Origin: Lentisphaera profundi
Lineage (GTDB): Bacteria; Verrucomicrobiota; Lentisphaeria; Lentisphaerales; Lentisphaeraceae
Direction: 5' to 3'
Length of the DNA: 64,000 nucleotides
Assembly: GCF_028728065.1 (NCBI RefSeq)
Contig: NZ_CP117811.1
Coordinates: forward strand, 1,178,001 to 1,242,000
In this document: piece by piece, positions 26,046 to 35,405 of the stretch
Numbering within the stretch: the stretch's first letter is position 1
Layout of the letters: each line of letters begins with the position of its first letter
Notes under the pieces: model-generated
Told to the model about the DNA's origin: nothing
The model's database searches: none
The model's input: the letters and a program-made list of their open reading frames with translations, nothing else
Position numbers and translations under genes: made by a program

Positions 26046-29000
26046 ATGAGAATAACTTACTACCTTAAGCTCGCAGTCATCTTTGCGCTATTGCCACTCT
26101 CCGGCTATTCACTTGATAAACTTGTTGAATCCAAGGCATCACTTCCACTGGCCTATGATGTGGATGTGCTCGTCGCCGGCAGTTCACTGGCGGGCATTGA
26201 AGCCGCTTGCGCCGCGGCAGACAATGGAGCTTCCGTACTCGTCATTGAGTCACGCCCCTATCTTGGTTACGACATCTGTGCCAATCAAAAATTGTGGCTT
26301 GATCCAGGAGAAAAACCGCAAACTGAAATCTCACAATGGATATTTGATAATAAACGTCAAACGACGCCCCTCAAGGTCAAGGGCCTTTTTGATAAAGTTC
26401 TCCTTAAAAGAAATGTTCAATTTTTGACGGGGAGCTTTCCTGCCGAATTGTTAGTTAACGAAAATGGTAAGCCAGCCGGTATGACCATGGTGAACCGCAG
26501 TGGTCGACAGGCCATTCGCGCAAAAGTTATCATTGATGCCACACCTTATGCTACCTTGATTCGTCAGTTACCCAATGCTTTAACTGACTTTCAAGTGGGT
26601 GAAAAACAAGCTGCTTTCACTGTGATTGGCGGTGACTTAAAAAAGGCCAACGAAATTATCAGTGGCAAGCAAGTTCCAAACCTACAATTTTCTTCAAAAC
26701 ACCAAGTCAAGAAAAATAAGAAAAAAACATGGGTGACTAAAAACTACCCCGTTTATCACTACGATGCCAAAGTTGATTTAAAAGATGACACTTACCGCGA
26801 GCATAGTAAAGCTCTTCATAAGATCAGATCAATGGTCTCTGATTCAAAGATGGCTGACCACTCAGAGGGTCTATTAGTCTTCCCTGAAAGAATGATCCAT
26901 GCTAAAAAGGCCAGTGAAGATAGTCATGATCTAAATAACTATCTTCCCAAGGGCTTTGATAACATTTTCAGTTTGAATGCTTATGCGGGGATTAAAGAGA
27001 ATTCCGCTCGTCTTCAACTTTTAAAAAGTCCTTACCAATTCGCTCCCATCGGCAAAAAATTAGGTGCTGAAGCCGCAAAAATTGCGAAACAAGCAAAAGC
27101 AAGTCAAACAATCGATTACATAGCTTCTAAAGCTAAAAATGGGAAACTCATCGTATCTGAACAGGCCAAGAGTTTTCGTTTTAATGATCGTCCTCAGCTA
27201 GTACTCTCAGATCATGATTTACCTGTTTTAGGCCGATGGGATGTGGTAGTCGTTGGTGCAGGGACATCGGGCGCACCGGCAGCGCTTGGTGCCGCAAGGG
27301 CTGGAGCAAAAACTCTCGCCATCGAATACATGGATGAGTTGGGTGGCGTTGGAACTGCTGGTTTAATTTCAACTTATTGGTATGGTTTCCGCTTTGGCTA
27401 CACCGCAGAAGTGGATAAAGCTCTTGGCACTAAAGAAAGCTGGAATCAAATACAAAAATCCGAGTGGCTTCGTCAGCAATTACTCAAAAGTGGTGCTGAA
27501 CTATGGTTTGCCAGCTATGGCTGTGGCGTCGTGACAAAAGGTAATAAAGTTGTCGGTATAGTTGTCGCTACTCCTTTCGGACGAGGCATTGTTCTGGCCG
27601 ATGTCGTAGTTGATGGCACTGGCAACTCAGATTTAGCTGCCGCAGCCAAGGCAAAAACTCAGTACAGCATCTCCAAACATGGCGACTTATCTGTACAAAT
27701 TTCTAATTATTCCTATCGCAAACTTGGTTATGGCACGAATAACCCCGCCCGTTACATGCTTAATGATAACGATATTTTCGATCGCTGGCACCTTAAATTA
27801 TCCGCTAGGCAAGAAGCGTATAAAAACCCAGCAGTTCACGATATGGGTCAACTGATACCTTCACGAGACCGTCGTCGCATCATCGGTGAATATGTTTTAA
27901 CTACCGAAGATATTCTCACTAAGCGTACTTTCCCGGATACCATCAGCCATCACAAAAGTAACTTCGATGCCGGAGCTCACCCTGATACTGAGATGTTCTT
28001 AATCAAAGATATGAAAGGCCCCGTTTTTACTTGTGACATGCCTTACCGCTCGGTTATACCACAAGGACTCGAGGGACTTCTTGTTATCGGCCTAGGCGCA
28101 AGTGCTGATCGCGATGCCATGACCTTAGTTCGCATGCAACCCGATTTACAAAACCAGGGCTACGCTGTGGGTATGGCGGCGGCCATGGCTGTACTGACTA
28201 CTGGTGGAAATGTACGGGACATCGATATAAAAATGCTACAAAGAGAATTAGTGAATAACAATTGTCTGAACAAAAGAGTTCTTACTGATCGTGATTCCTT
28301 CCCACTTAGTCAAGATAAAATTAAACAGGCTGTGAAGGAGCTGCATGCTCTTACGATAGATGTGCATCAAAAACCAGGAAAGGACGACACCCATACCGCT
28401 TTAGCCGTAGTTATAAGTCACCCCAAAGAATCGATTCCTTTGCTGAAAGGTGCCTATACTAAGACTACGAATCCTCAAGCTAAAATAAATTTCGCCCGCA
28501 TCTTAGCCATCCTCGGTGACCAAACGGGTAAGAAAACACTGATCGAAGCCGTCAAAAAAGCGCCTAATTGGGGAGATGGCTGGGACTATAGTAACCAGCG
28601 TAAATATGCCAACACCTATGGCCCTGTGGATCGAATTGTCCTTGCTCTAGGTTTTTTAAACACTAAAGAAATCCACCCGCCTCTACTAGAAAAGCTCCAA
28701 CAATTGAACTTACAAAGCCCACTTTCCCATTACAAAGCTCTATGCTTAGCCTTGAGAATGAACAAGGATAAATCATTGGCTGAACCACTGGCTAAATTCC
28801 TCAAAGAGAAAAAACTAAAAGGTCATACTCAGGCACTTAGTTATTACAGTGAATTCAAAGCAAATAAAAATGCCTATATCCGTCAGGGTGTGAATACCAA
28901 AGGTGGCGCAATGGTGAATAATAAATTCAAAGAGCTTTTGATCGCGGCGCTTCTTTTTGAATGTGGAGATTATCAAAATCAAGGGCGCAAAATTTTAGAA

Positions 29001-29084
29001 GCCTATACCAAAGATGTGAATGGACATTTTGCGGAATACGCAAATAAAGTCTTGACCCATGGCACGGCCATGAGCAAACAATAA
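26046..29084 (+). CDS. Secreted double-Rossmann FAD-dependent oxidoreductase with helical C-terminal domain (1)
   Basis: A 1012-aa protein with a signal peptide (residues 1-22). Two FAD-binding cores are visible. The first (YDVDVLVAGSSLAGIEAA, about residue 38) has a degenerate glycine loop; the second (WDVVVVGAGTSGAPAALGAARAG, about 400, then GGVGTAGLIS) is canonical for the FAD_oxidored family (PF12831). The second core ends with VIGLGASADRDAMTLVRMQPDLQNQGYAVG. The last 230 residues are helical and HEAT-like (NFARILAILGDQTGKKTL). Family members are found in PVC and Bacteroidota glycan clusters, but the substrate is unknown. It shares the whole architecture with 31130-34135. It is followed 80 bp later by a sulfatase and preceded by the ECF-type element. 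Confidence 0.87.
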   Translation: MRITYYLKLAVIFALLPLSGYSLDKLVESKASLPLAYDVDVLVAGSSLAGIEAACAAADNGASVLVIESRPYLGYDICANQKLWLDPGEKPQTEISQWIFDNKRQTTPLKVKGLFDKVLLKRNVQFLTGSFPAELLVNENGKPAGMTMVNRSGRQAIRAKVIIDATPYATLIRQLPNALTDFQVGEKQAAFTVIGGDLKKANEIISGKQVPNLQFSSKHQVKKNKKKTWVTKNYPVYHYDAKVDLKDDTYREHSKALHKIRSMVSDSKMADHSEGLLVFPERMIHAKKASEDSHDLNNYLPKGFDNIFSLNAYAGIKENSARLQLLKSPYQFAPIGKKLGAEAAKIAKQAKASQTIDYIASKAKNGKLIVSEQAKSFRFNDRPQLVLSDHDLPVLGRWDVVVVGAGTSGAPAALGAARAGAKTLAIEYMDELGGVGTAGLISTYWYGFRFGYTAEVDKALGTKESWNQIQKSEWLRQQLLKSGAELWFASYGCGVVTKGNKVVGIVVATPFGRGIVLADVVVDGTGNSDLAAAAKAKTQYSISKHGDLSVQISNYSYRKLGYGTNNPARYMLNDNDIFDRWHLKLSARQEAYKNPAVHDMGQLIPSRDRRRIIGEYVLTTEDILTKRTFPDTISHHKSNFDAGAHPDTEMFLIKDMKGPVFTCDMPYRSVIPQGLEGLLVIGLGASADRDAMTLVRMQPDLQNQGYAVGMAAAMAVLTTGGNVRDIDIKMLQRELVNNNCLNKRVLTDRDSFPLSQDKIKQAVKELHALTIDVHQKPGKDDTHTALAVVISHPKESIPLLKGAYTKTTNPQAKINFARILAILGDQTGKKTLIEAVKKAPNWGDGWDYSNQRKYANTYGPVDRIVLALGFLNTKEIHPPLLEKLQQLNLQSPLSHYKALCLALRMNKDKSLAEPLAKFLKEKKLKGHTQALSYYSEFKANKNAYIRQGVNTKGGAMVNNKFKELLIAALLFECGDYQNQGRKILEAYTKDVNGHFAEYANKVLTHGTAMSKQ

Positions 29085-29164
29085 GCTATGAAATTTTTAG
29101 TAGGTAGTCCACGATTTATCGTGCGTGATAAAAATCAAAAAATTAAAACAACATTGAGCCAAAT

Positions 29165-30712
29165 ATGAAAAAATTAACCCCAATAATCACATTAAAATTG
29201 GGCTCACTTGCAGCACTATTGATTTCATTCTTCTTGAGTAATACTCTTCTTGCTGCCGAAAACCCCAATATAATTGTGATCCTTGCCGATGATTTGGGTT
29301 ATTCCGATCTAGGGATCTATGGTGGCGAAATCGAAACCCCCAATATCGATCAACTAGCGCGGGAAGGAGTACGCTTTACGGGGCTAAAGAATGCCTCGCG
29401 TTGTACACCATCACGAGCGTCCTTCTTGACGGGTCGCTATTCGCATTCAGTTGGCGTGGGTGCGATGTCAAAAGACGAGAATCTACCCGCTTATCGCGGA
29501 CAGCTTTCAGCCGATGCACCAACCATAGCTGAAATCATGAAAGCACAAGGCTACGCAACGGGCATTGTCGGCAAATGGCACCAGACCTATACCGGCAAGT
29601 CGAAACAAAAAGCACTGTACCCGCTCGATCGTGGCTTTGATTTTTTTTACGGCACCTGGTGGGGCGCTAAGGATTACTTCAGCCCTAAATTCATGATGAA
29701 GAATGATGAGCACATACCCGATGACACAAAATATCCAGATGACTTTTATCTAACGCATGCGCTTTCAGATTCAGCTATTGAGTTTGTCGAAGCACAAATT
29801 GATCAACAAAAGCCATTCTTTCTTTACCTAGCGCATTATGCCCCTCACGCTCCAATTCAGGCTCCAAAAGATAGAGTTCAAAAATGTATTGAGCGTTATA
29901 AAGTTGGATTTACCCAATTACAACGCGAGCGACTCAAACGTCAGAAAAAACTAGGTGTAGCGCCAAAGAATGCTGTTCTTCGGGATCAAGCAAATAACTG
30001 GAATAAACTCAGTGAGAAAGATAAAGGTGAATGGGTAAATACTATGGCAACTTATGCCGCTATGATTGAAATTATGGATGATGGCATTGGCCAACTCATC
30101 GATGTCTTGAAGAAAAAGAATCAGTACGATAACACCTTGATCATCTTTCTAAGTGACAATGGTTCCACGCCTGAAAGAAAGGGAAAGAGAAATCTAGCCA
30201 ATTTTTGTGCGGAATTGAGTAATACTCCCTACAGCGGCGTCAAGGCTCATGCCCTCGAGGGTGGCATTTCTTCGCCACTTATTGTCAGCTGGCCCGAGCA
30301 ACTTGCGGAATACGCAAATCAAATACGTCATGGTCACTGCCATATCATCGATATTTTACCAACTTGTCTGGAAGCAAGCGGAATCAATTTCCCCGGTTCA
30401 TTTAAAGGCATAACTCCAGTGCGCCCGGATGGCATAAGCTTGATGGCCGGAGTCAAAGGAGCTGAATTAGAAAAGCGTACATTCTTTTGGGAACATCATA
30501 AAAGTCGCGCGGTTTACCATGATGGTTGGAAACTTGTCAATGATAAAAGTACTTGGAAGCTTTACGATCTAAAAAATGACCCCAGCGAACAATCCGATTT
30601 ATCGAAGCAATACCCGGAAAGGACTGAAGAACTTAAAGTGTTGTGGACTAAATGGGGCACAGATTACGGTGTAATTCGCTTACCATCAAATCAGAAGAAG
30701 AGAAAGAAATAA
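29165..30712 (+). CDS. Secreted sulfatase (type I, arylsulfatase-like)
   Basis: A 515-aa sulfatase that would remove sulfate esters from glycans after its Cys is converted to formylglycine. A signal peptide (residues 1-30) is followed by the metal-binding start NIIVILADDLGYSDLG and the maturation motif CTPSRASFLTGRYSH (Cys about 79). Further landmarks are GYATGIVGKWH, FFLYLAHYAPHAPIQAP, LIIFLSDNGSTPE and a late HDGWKLVND. The length and order are complete. It is a close paralogue of the interrupted gene at 38109-39689 but with lower G+C. It follows FAD oxidoreductase 1 by 80 bp; a small CACGAT-TT-ATCGTG hairpin lies between them. The exact sulfate position is unknown. Confidence 0.95.
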   Translation: MKKLTPIITLKLGSLAALLISFFLSNTLLAAENPNIIVILADDLGYSDLGIYGGEIETPNIDQLAREGVRFTGLKNASRCTPSRASFLTGRYSHSVGVGAMSKDENLPAYRGQLSADAPTIAEIMKAQGYATGIVGKWHQTYTGKSKQKALYPLDRGFDFFYGTWWGAKDYFSPKFMMKNDEHIPDDTKYPDDFYLTHALSDSAIEFVEAQIDQQKPFFLYLAHYAPHAPIQAPKDRVQKCIERYKVGFTQLQRERLKRQKKLGVAPKNAVLRDQANNWNKLSEKDKGEWVNTMATYAAMIEIMDDGIGQLIDVLKKKNQYDNTLIIFLSDNGSTPERKGKRNLANFCAELSNTPYSGVKAHALEGGISSPLIVSWPEQLAEYANQIRHGHCHIIDILPTCLEASGINFPGSFKGITPVRPDGISLMAGVKGAELEKRTFFWEHHKSRAVYHDGWKLVNDKSTWKLYDLKNDPSEQSDLSKQYPERTEELKVLWTKWGTDYGVIRLPSNQKKRKK

Positions 30713-31049
30713 AGACTAAGTAGTGCTCCCAAGAGAACACGAAGAGTTATCGAATTTTAATGCCGGCGGGTCGCCAGCGCTCCCAAGAGAACACGAAGAG
30801 TTATCGAATTTTAATGCCGGCGGGTCGCCAGCGCTCCCAAGAGAACACGAAGAGTTATCGAATTTTAATGCCGGCGGGTCGCCAGCGCTCCCAAGTGAAC
30901 ATGCAAGGGAGTACTCATGCAAGCTATGAGCTAGGAATTCAAAATGGAGTACAGAAGAGTACAAAAATTGTGGAGTCCGCTAAGAGTGCTTGCTTAAATG
31001 ATAAGCATCAAAGTTAGAGTTATTCTATTGAAAATTAAAAAATAAGAAA
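30713..31049. repeat. Tandem 54-bp repeat array with REP-like core
   Basis: Three identical 54-bp units (30725-30886) and the first bases of a fourth start at 30725, 30779, 30833 and 30887. Each contains a GCCGGCG-GGT-CGCCAGC near-palindrome and GCTCCCAAGAGAACACG. The related GC-rich core recurs at 55146-55216. As 54 is a multiple of three, the array is open on both strands, which creates repetitive frames with no ribosome-binding site; I do not regard these as genes. The remaining stretch to the next promoter holds nothing recognisable. Confidence 0.9.
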
Positions 31050-31057
31050 AAAAGCAC

Positions 31058-31083
31058 GGCAGGTTTTTCTCTGAGGCAAATTA
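31058..31083 (+). promoter_or_regulatory. Candidate ECF-type promoter of FAD oxidoreductase 2
   Basis: GGCAGGTTT (31058-31066), 10 bp, then CAAATTA (31077-31083) and AAG, preceded by an A run and GCAC. It ends 46 bp before the start codon. The boxes are identical to those at 25985 and 47705. Confidence 0.65.
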
Positions 31084-31129
31084 AGAGTTGACAAGAAGGA
31101 ATATTTTTTAAAATTAAAGGAAGTAGTAG

Positions 31130-34100
31130 ATGAAGCCCTCATTTTTTTTCACAACCATATTACTAAGTTTATTATTATCGCTAGACATCCATGCACAGTC
31201 AAATTCAATGACTGTTAGTGAATCTGAACGCCAGATTCCTCTATCCTATGATGTCGATGTCATTGTCGTTGGCGGGACTCTACGAGGTGTAGCAGCGGCT
31301 GAAGCGGCTGCCAAAGCAGGAGCAAAAGTTTTTCTTGTAACTGATCGTCCTTATTTAGGTGAAGATGTCTGCGCCACTCAGAGGTTATGGATTAAATCCG
31401 ATCAAAAGCCAAAGACTGAATTGGGTGAATCAATTTATGGTAAAGCCCGCAAAACAAAAAATGGCTACTCAATTGTTACACCAATGGATGTCAAGCGAAA
31501 GCTCGATGAAGCCCTGTTAAATAAAGAAGTTCCTTATCTCTATGGTAGTTACCTGACTGAAATTCTTCACGATCCAAATGGCGAGGTCGCCGGGATTGTA
31601 GTAGCGAATCGCTCTGGTAGACAGGCGATACGTGGTAAGCTTATCATTGATGCTACAGATCGTGCTTTTGCAGCTCGAATGGCCGGAGCAAATTTCACGA
31701 CTTACCCTGCGGGCCCACAGAAATTCAAACGTATAATTGTTGGAGGTGAGCCAAATAAAGAAGCAAAAAATTTAGGTTTTCAGTACACCGTTGTGCAAGT
31801 AGCTAACAAGCCGAAAACCATCAGGAATTCTTACGCAGTTTATGAATATGATTTAGAAATCTCCATGAAAGATGGCTCCTTCAAATCTTTTATTAAAGCC
31901 GATAAGCTTGCCCGCGATAAAAGCTACCAATTCGGTCAGGCGACTTACTCAGAGAAGCTATTTCAAATTCCACCAGATAACTTAAAATCGATCAAATCTC
32001 ACAAAGGCTCATGGCAAGAGGCAAAACAAATCCCCTTAGCTGCCATGACTCCAAAAGGCTTGAAGCACCTTTATGTCCTTGGCGGCTGTGCTGATATATC
32101 ACGGGACGCAGCTGAACAATTACTCAGACCACTTAATAGCTTACAGCTCGGCCAAATCCTAGGTACAAAGGTCGCAGACATTGCTAAGAAGAGAGACTTA
32201 GCTCCAGCGGATCAACTTGTGGTTGCCGGACATGGTGGCAAAGCGACAATCCAAGCTGAAGTGGGAGACGTTTTAACTGGTCTGCGCTGGAAGCCTAGCG
32301 AAGGATCTGTTCGCAGTCCTGCCAGAGCTTTACCCGTAATTGCTCGTTACGACACAGTGGTTGTCGGTGGTGGAACTGGCGGAGCGGCTGCCGGTATTGG
32401 TGCTGCTAGAGCCGGGGCTCGCACGCTTGTTATTGAGCATTTGCACGGCCTTGGCGGCGTTGGAACTCTGGGCCGTATTGCCATTTATTACAACGGCAAT
32501 AAAGCCGGCTTTAATGCCGAAGTAGAAAGAGAAATCACGGCACTAGCGGATGAAAAGTTTAAACCAAGAAGCATCCATAAAAACATCCCTTTTGACATCG
32601 AAACCAAGATGGAGTGGTTGCGCAAAGAAATCAATAAAGCCGGTGGTGAGGTTTGGTACCTGACTCTGGGTGTCGGTTCAGTTGTACAAGACAAGCGCTT
32701 TACGGGGGTGGTTGTGGCCACACCAGAAGGCCGTGGTGTCATTCTCGCCAATACCGTCATTGACTCAACTGGTAACTCAGTCATCCCTCACTGTGCCGGA
32801 CTGAAAACTCAAATGATCGACAAAGAACATATCTCTGTTCAAGGTACCGGCTTACCTCCCTGGCACCCCGGTGAAAATATGATGAACTCGGACTGGACAT
32901 TTGGCTACGATGACGATGTTTTGGATATTTGGCGTATGCACGTAGTAGCAAAACAAAAATTCAAAAATGATTATGATTTAGGTCAACTCGTTGATTCACG
33001 AGTCAGGCGTCGCATCTATGGCGATGTCTACATTACTCCAATGGACATCCTCAATAAGCGAGTCTTCCCGGACGTGATCACTGTGGCCAAAAGTGACTTT
33101 GATAATCATGGTTTCTCTAGACATAACATGTTTATGGTTTATCGCCCGGCAAGAGAGTACATGTACGGCAACATACCTTACCGGGCTTTATTACCCAAAG
33201 GCTACGATGGCATCCTGGTAACCGGGCTCGGAATCAGTGGTGATGGCGATGCCATGCCGGTTATTCGTATGCAAAGGGACATCGAAAACCACAGTTATGC
33301 CGCTGGTTATGCTTCCGCAATGGCGGCTCGAGATCAATCAACTGTGCGTAAAATTGATATCAAAGAACTGCAAAGACACTTAGTCGACATTGGTACCATT
33401 CCAGAGAAATTTATCGGTGCGAAAGATAGTTTTCCTTTAAGTAAAAGTACTATTCGTGATGCCGTAAAAAGCCTTGGCAAGGATTACTCCGGTATTGAGA
33501 AAATTTTAACTCAAGTCGATAGCGCAATTCCAATGATGCAGGAGGCTTACAAAGCTTCAAATGATCACGAAGTTAAACTGCGTTATGCCCATGTACTTGG
33601 CCTTTTACACGATGCTACTGGTGTTGATAATTTATTGACTGCAGTCAGTGAAGCCAAGTGGGACAAAGGCTGGAAATTTAAAGGCTGCGGTAACTTTGGC
33701 CCAACCACAAGTCCTTTGGATAATTTGATCATTGCCCTGGGACGTACAGGTGACGAAAGAGCTCTGCCTATACTCATCGAAAAAGCTGAGCAGCTTGATA
33801 CAAACCATGCCCTATCGCACTTTCGCGCCCTGTCTGTAGCTTTTGAAGCTCTCAAAAAACCTGATGCAGCAAAAGCGCTCGCCGCACTTTTGGAACTCCC
33901 TAAAACAAAAGGCAATGCCTTTTTGGACATAAATAAAGTTAATAAAATAACGCCTGCTAATAATTATGATTGTACAACTCGCGAGGTTTCATTGAGAGAA
34001 CTCATAGTCGCACGGGCCTTGTACCGCTGCGGGGATTATCAGGGCATGGGCAAGAAGACCCTTGAGGCTTACAGTAAGGATTTCCGTGGCCACTATGCGA

Positions 34101-34135
34101 TTCACGCAAGAGCTATTTTAAAAGAACAGAATTAA
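31130..34135 (+). CDS. Secreted double-Rossmann FAD-dependent oxidoreductase with helical C-terminal domain (2)
   Basis: A 1001-aa paralogue of the protein at 26046-29084 with the same parts. It has a signal peptide (ends near DIHAQS), a first Rossmann core with weak glycine loop (YDVDVIVVGGTLRGVAAAEAA), a second canonical core (YDTVVVGGGTGGAAAGIGAARAG, then GGVGTLGRIA) with the VTGLGISGDGDAMPVIRMQRD segment, and a helical C-terminal region (RYAHVLGLLHDATG). It is followed after 15 bp by a GH105 gene, suggesting one transcript. Oxidation of a sugar or of an uncommon glycan residue is plausible but unproven. Possible roles of the first, altered core are a structural duplicate or a second cofactor site. 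Confidence 0.87.
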   Translation: MKPSFFFTTILLSLLLSLDIHAQSNSMTVSESERQIPLSYDVDVIVVGGTLRGVAAAEAAAKAGAKVFLVTDRPYLGEDVCATQRLWIKSDQKPKTELGESIYGKARKTKNGYSIVTPMDVKRKLDEALLNKEVPYLYGSYLTEILHDPNGEVAGIVVANRSGRQAIRGKLIIDATDRAFAARMAGANFTTYPAGPQKFKRIIVGGEPNKEAKNLGFQYTVVQVANKPKTIRNSYAVYEYDLEISMKDGSFKSFIKADKLARDKSYQFGQATYSEKLFQIPPDNLKSIKSHKGSWQEAKQIPLAAMTPKGLKHLYVLGGCADISRDAAEQLLRPLNSLQLGQILGTKVADIAKKRDLAPADQLVVAGHGGKATIQAEVGDVLTGLRWKPSEGSVRSPARALPVIARYDTVVVGGGTGGAAAGIGAARAGARTLVIEHLHGLGGVGTLGRIAIYYNGNKAGFNAEVEREITALADEKFKPRSIHKNIPFDIETKMEWLRKEINKAGGEVWYLTLGVGSVVQDKRFTGVVVATPEGRGVILANTVIDSTGNSVIPHCAGLKTQMIDKEHISVQGTGLPPWHPGENMMNSDWTFGYDDDVLDIWRMHVVAKQKFKNDYDLGQLVDSRVRRRIYGDVYITPMDILNKRVFPDVITVAKSDFDNHGFSRHNMFMVYRPAREYMYGNIPYRALLPKGYDGILVTGLGISGDGDAMPVIRMQRDIENHSYAAGYASAMAARDQSTVRKIDIKELQRHLVDIGTIPEKFIGAKDSFPLSKSTIRDAVKSLGKDYSGIEKILTQVDSAIPMMQEAYKASNDHEVKLRYAHVLGLLHDATGVDNLLTAVSEAKWDKGWKFKGCGNFGPTTSPLDNLIIALGRTGDERALPILIEKAEQLDTNHALSHFRALSVAFEALKKPDAAKALAALLELPKTKGNAFLDINKVNKITPANNYDCTTREVSLRELIVARALYRCGDYQGMGKKTLEAYSKDFRGHYAIHARAILKEQN

Positions 34136-34150
34136 AGGATCGTAAAAATC

Positions 34151-35299
34151 ATGATGAAAAATCTAAGCTTGTTATTTTGTACTATTTTAAACATTGGTGT
34201 TTTGGCTGAAGAGCCTAAAGCCTTGCCTACAGAAGCTGCCATTAAAATGGCTGAGACTGTCATTGCTGAAACCGCTTTAGAAAAAGATCAACAGCCTACG
34301 CGTTACAATTACTGGATGTACCAAAACTACATAATTGCCGAAGGCATAAAAAATATGGGGGATGCCTTGGGTCGCCCAGAATTCAGTGAATATAAAGAAA
34401 AACAACTCATGTATTTCTGTGATTCTTATAAAAAAATTACAGATACACGATCACAAAATCATTACCTAAAACCAAATTCTCTATGGCATAGTGGTATGGT
34501 TGCCAGTTTTGTTGAAGCACAGGCGACAAGCAATCATCCCGAAATTGCCCGTGGAATATCTTACTTCCAAGGCATGTTGAATAGAGCGCCTAAAATTACC
34601 GATGGAACACACACTCGCTATAAACCTCGATGGAAGTCAAAGGGTGTGCAAATTGACGATTTATACATGCTTGTTCCCTACTGGGTACGTAAATCCAAGC
34701 AAAGTGGCAATCCAAAATACCTTGAGAAAGCCATAGAAGAAACTCTTAACTACAATAAGTATTTGTGGAATCCGCAAACAAAACTGATGCATTGTCTATG
34801 GCTGGAAAAGAAGCCAGAAGCCAAAATTCATCACTGGGGACGTGGCAATGGCTGGTTTGTCATGGCCATTACTGACTTATTGAACTTTGTTCCTGAAAAT
34901 CACCCAAAAAGAGCTGAACTCCTAAAGATCTACAATAATGTTATGCTAGGTCTTATGGCTCGTCAAAATAAAGACGGCCTATGGCACCAGGTTTTAAATC
35001 GCCCTGAAAGTTATACCGAAACATCCTGCTCCGGCATGTTTACCTACAGTCTCTTACTCGGCTCTAACAAGGGTTGGTTACCTTCATCGGCGCGTACTGC
35101 AGGTATCAAAGGTTGGAATGGACTGCAGACAAAGTTAACGGATAAAAATCAACTCAAAGACGTGTGTGTCGGAACGGATATGTCCGAAAAAGTGCAATAC
35201 TTTTTTACGCGCCCCCGAGTCACCCACGATCAACATGGCATAGGCCCCTTCCTATTGGCTGCCGCAGAAATTATTAAACTTAAGTCAAACAAGCTCTAA
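34151..35299 (+). CDS. GH105/GH88-type unsaturated uronyl hydrolase (1)
   Basis: A 382-aa secreted protein (signal peptide residues 1-18, ATG preceded by AAGGA). It has the (alpha/alpha)6-barrel signature of unsaturated rhamnogalacturonyl/glucuronyl hydrolases: RYNYWMYQNYIIAEGI, SLWHSGMVAS, IDDLYMLVPYW (catalytic-region Asp pair), HHWGRGNGWFVMAITDLL and ETSCSGMFTYSLL. These enzymes hydrate the 4,5-unsaturated uronate left at the non-reducing end by polysaccharide lyases, which implies lyase activity upstream in the pathway. It is very similar to the next gene, so they arose by tandem duplication. Whether GH88 or GH105 by formal family needs a profile search; the motifs favour GH105. Confidence 0.93.
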   Translation: MMKNLSLLFCTILNIGVLAEEPKALPTEAAIKMAETVIAETALEKDQQPTRYNYWMYQNYIIAEGIKNMGDALGRPEFSEYKEKQLMYFCDSYKKITDTRSQNHYLKPNSLWHSGMVASFVEAQATSNHPEIARGISYFQGMLNRAPKITDGTHTRYKPRWKSKGVQIDDLYMLVPYWVRKSKQSGNPKYLEKAIEETLNYNKYLWNPQTKLMHCLWLEKKPEAKIHHWGRGNGWFVMAITDLLNFVPENHPKRAELLKIYNNVMLGLMARQNKDGLWHQVLNRPESYTETSCSGMFTYSLLLGSNKGWLPSSARTAGIKGWNGLQTKLTDKNQLKDVCVGTDMSEKVQYFFTRPRVTHDQHGIGPFLLAAAEIIKLKSNKL

Positions 35300-35405
35300 T
35301 TCATAAAATATAAGTGATTCAATTAAAGGAAAATATTAGCTACTTATGAAACATCTAATATTACTACTGTGTGCAGTCTTAGTGACTAGCACTTATGGAC
35401 AAGAA
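35222..35405 (+). repeat. 184-bp duplicated junction (copy 1): GH105 3' end, spacer and signal-peptide start
   Basis: Near identical to 36408-36591 at a constant offset of 1186 bp. It spans the end of GH105 (1), the complete spacer with its AAAGGAAAA ribosome-binding region and the first 20 codons of GH105 (2). Confidence 0.92.

Noticed and set aside
30725-30900. 54-bp tandem units as a CRISPR array
   Set aside because: Units are contiguous and identical with no variable spacers, and no cas gene is nearby.
30716-30964. Open frames on both strands across the tandem array as repeat proteins
   Set aside because: They exist only because the unit length is a multiple of three; no ribosome-binding site, no domain, and both strands are equally open.
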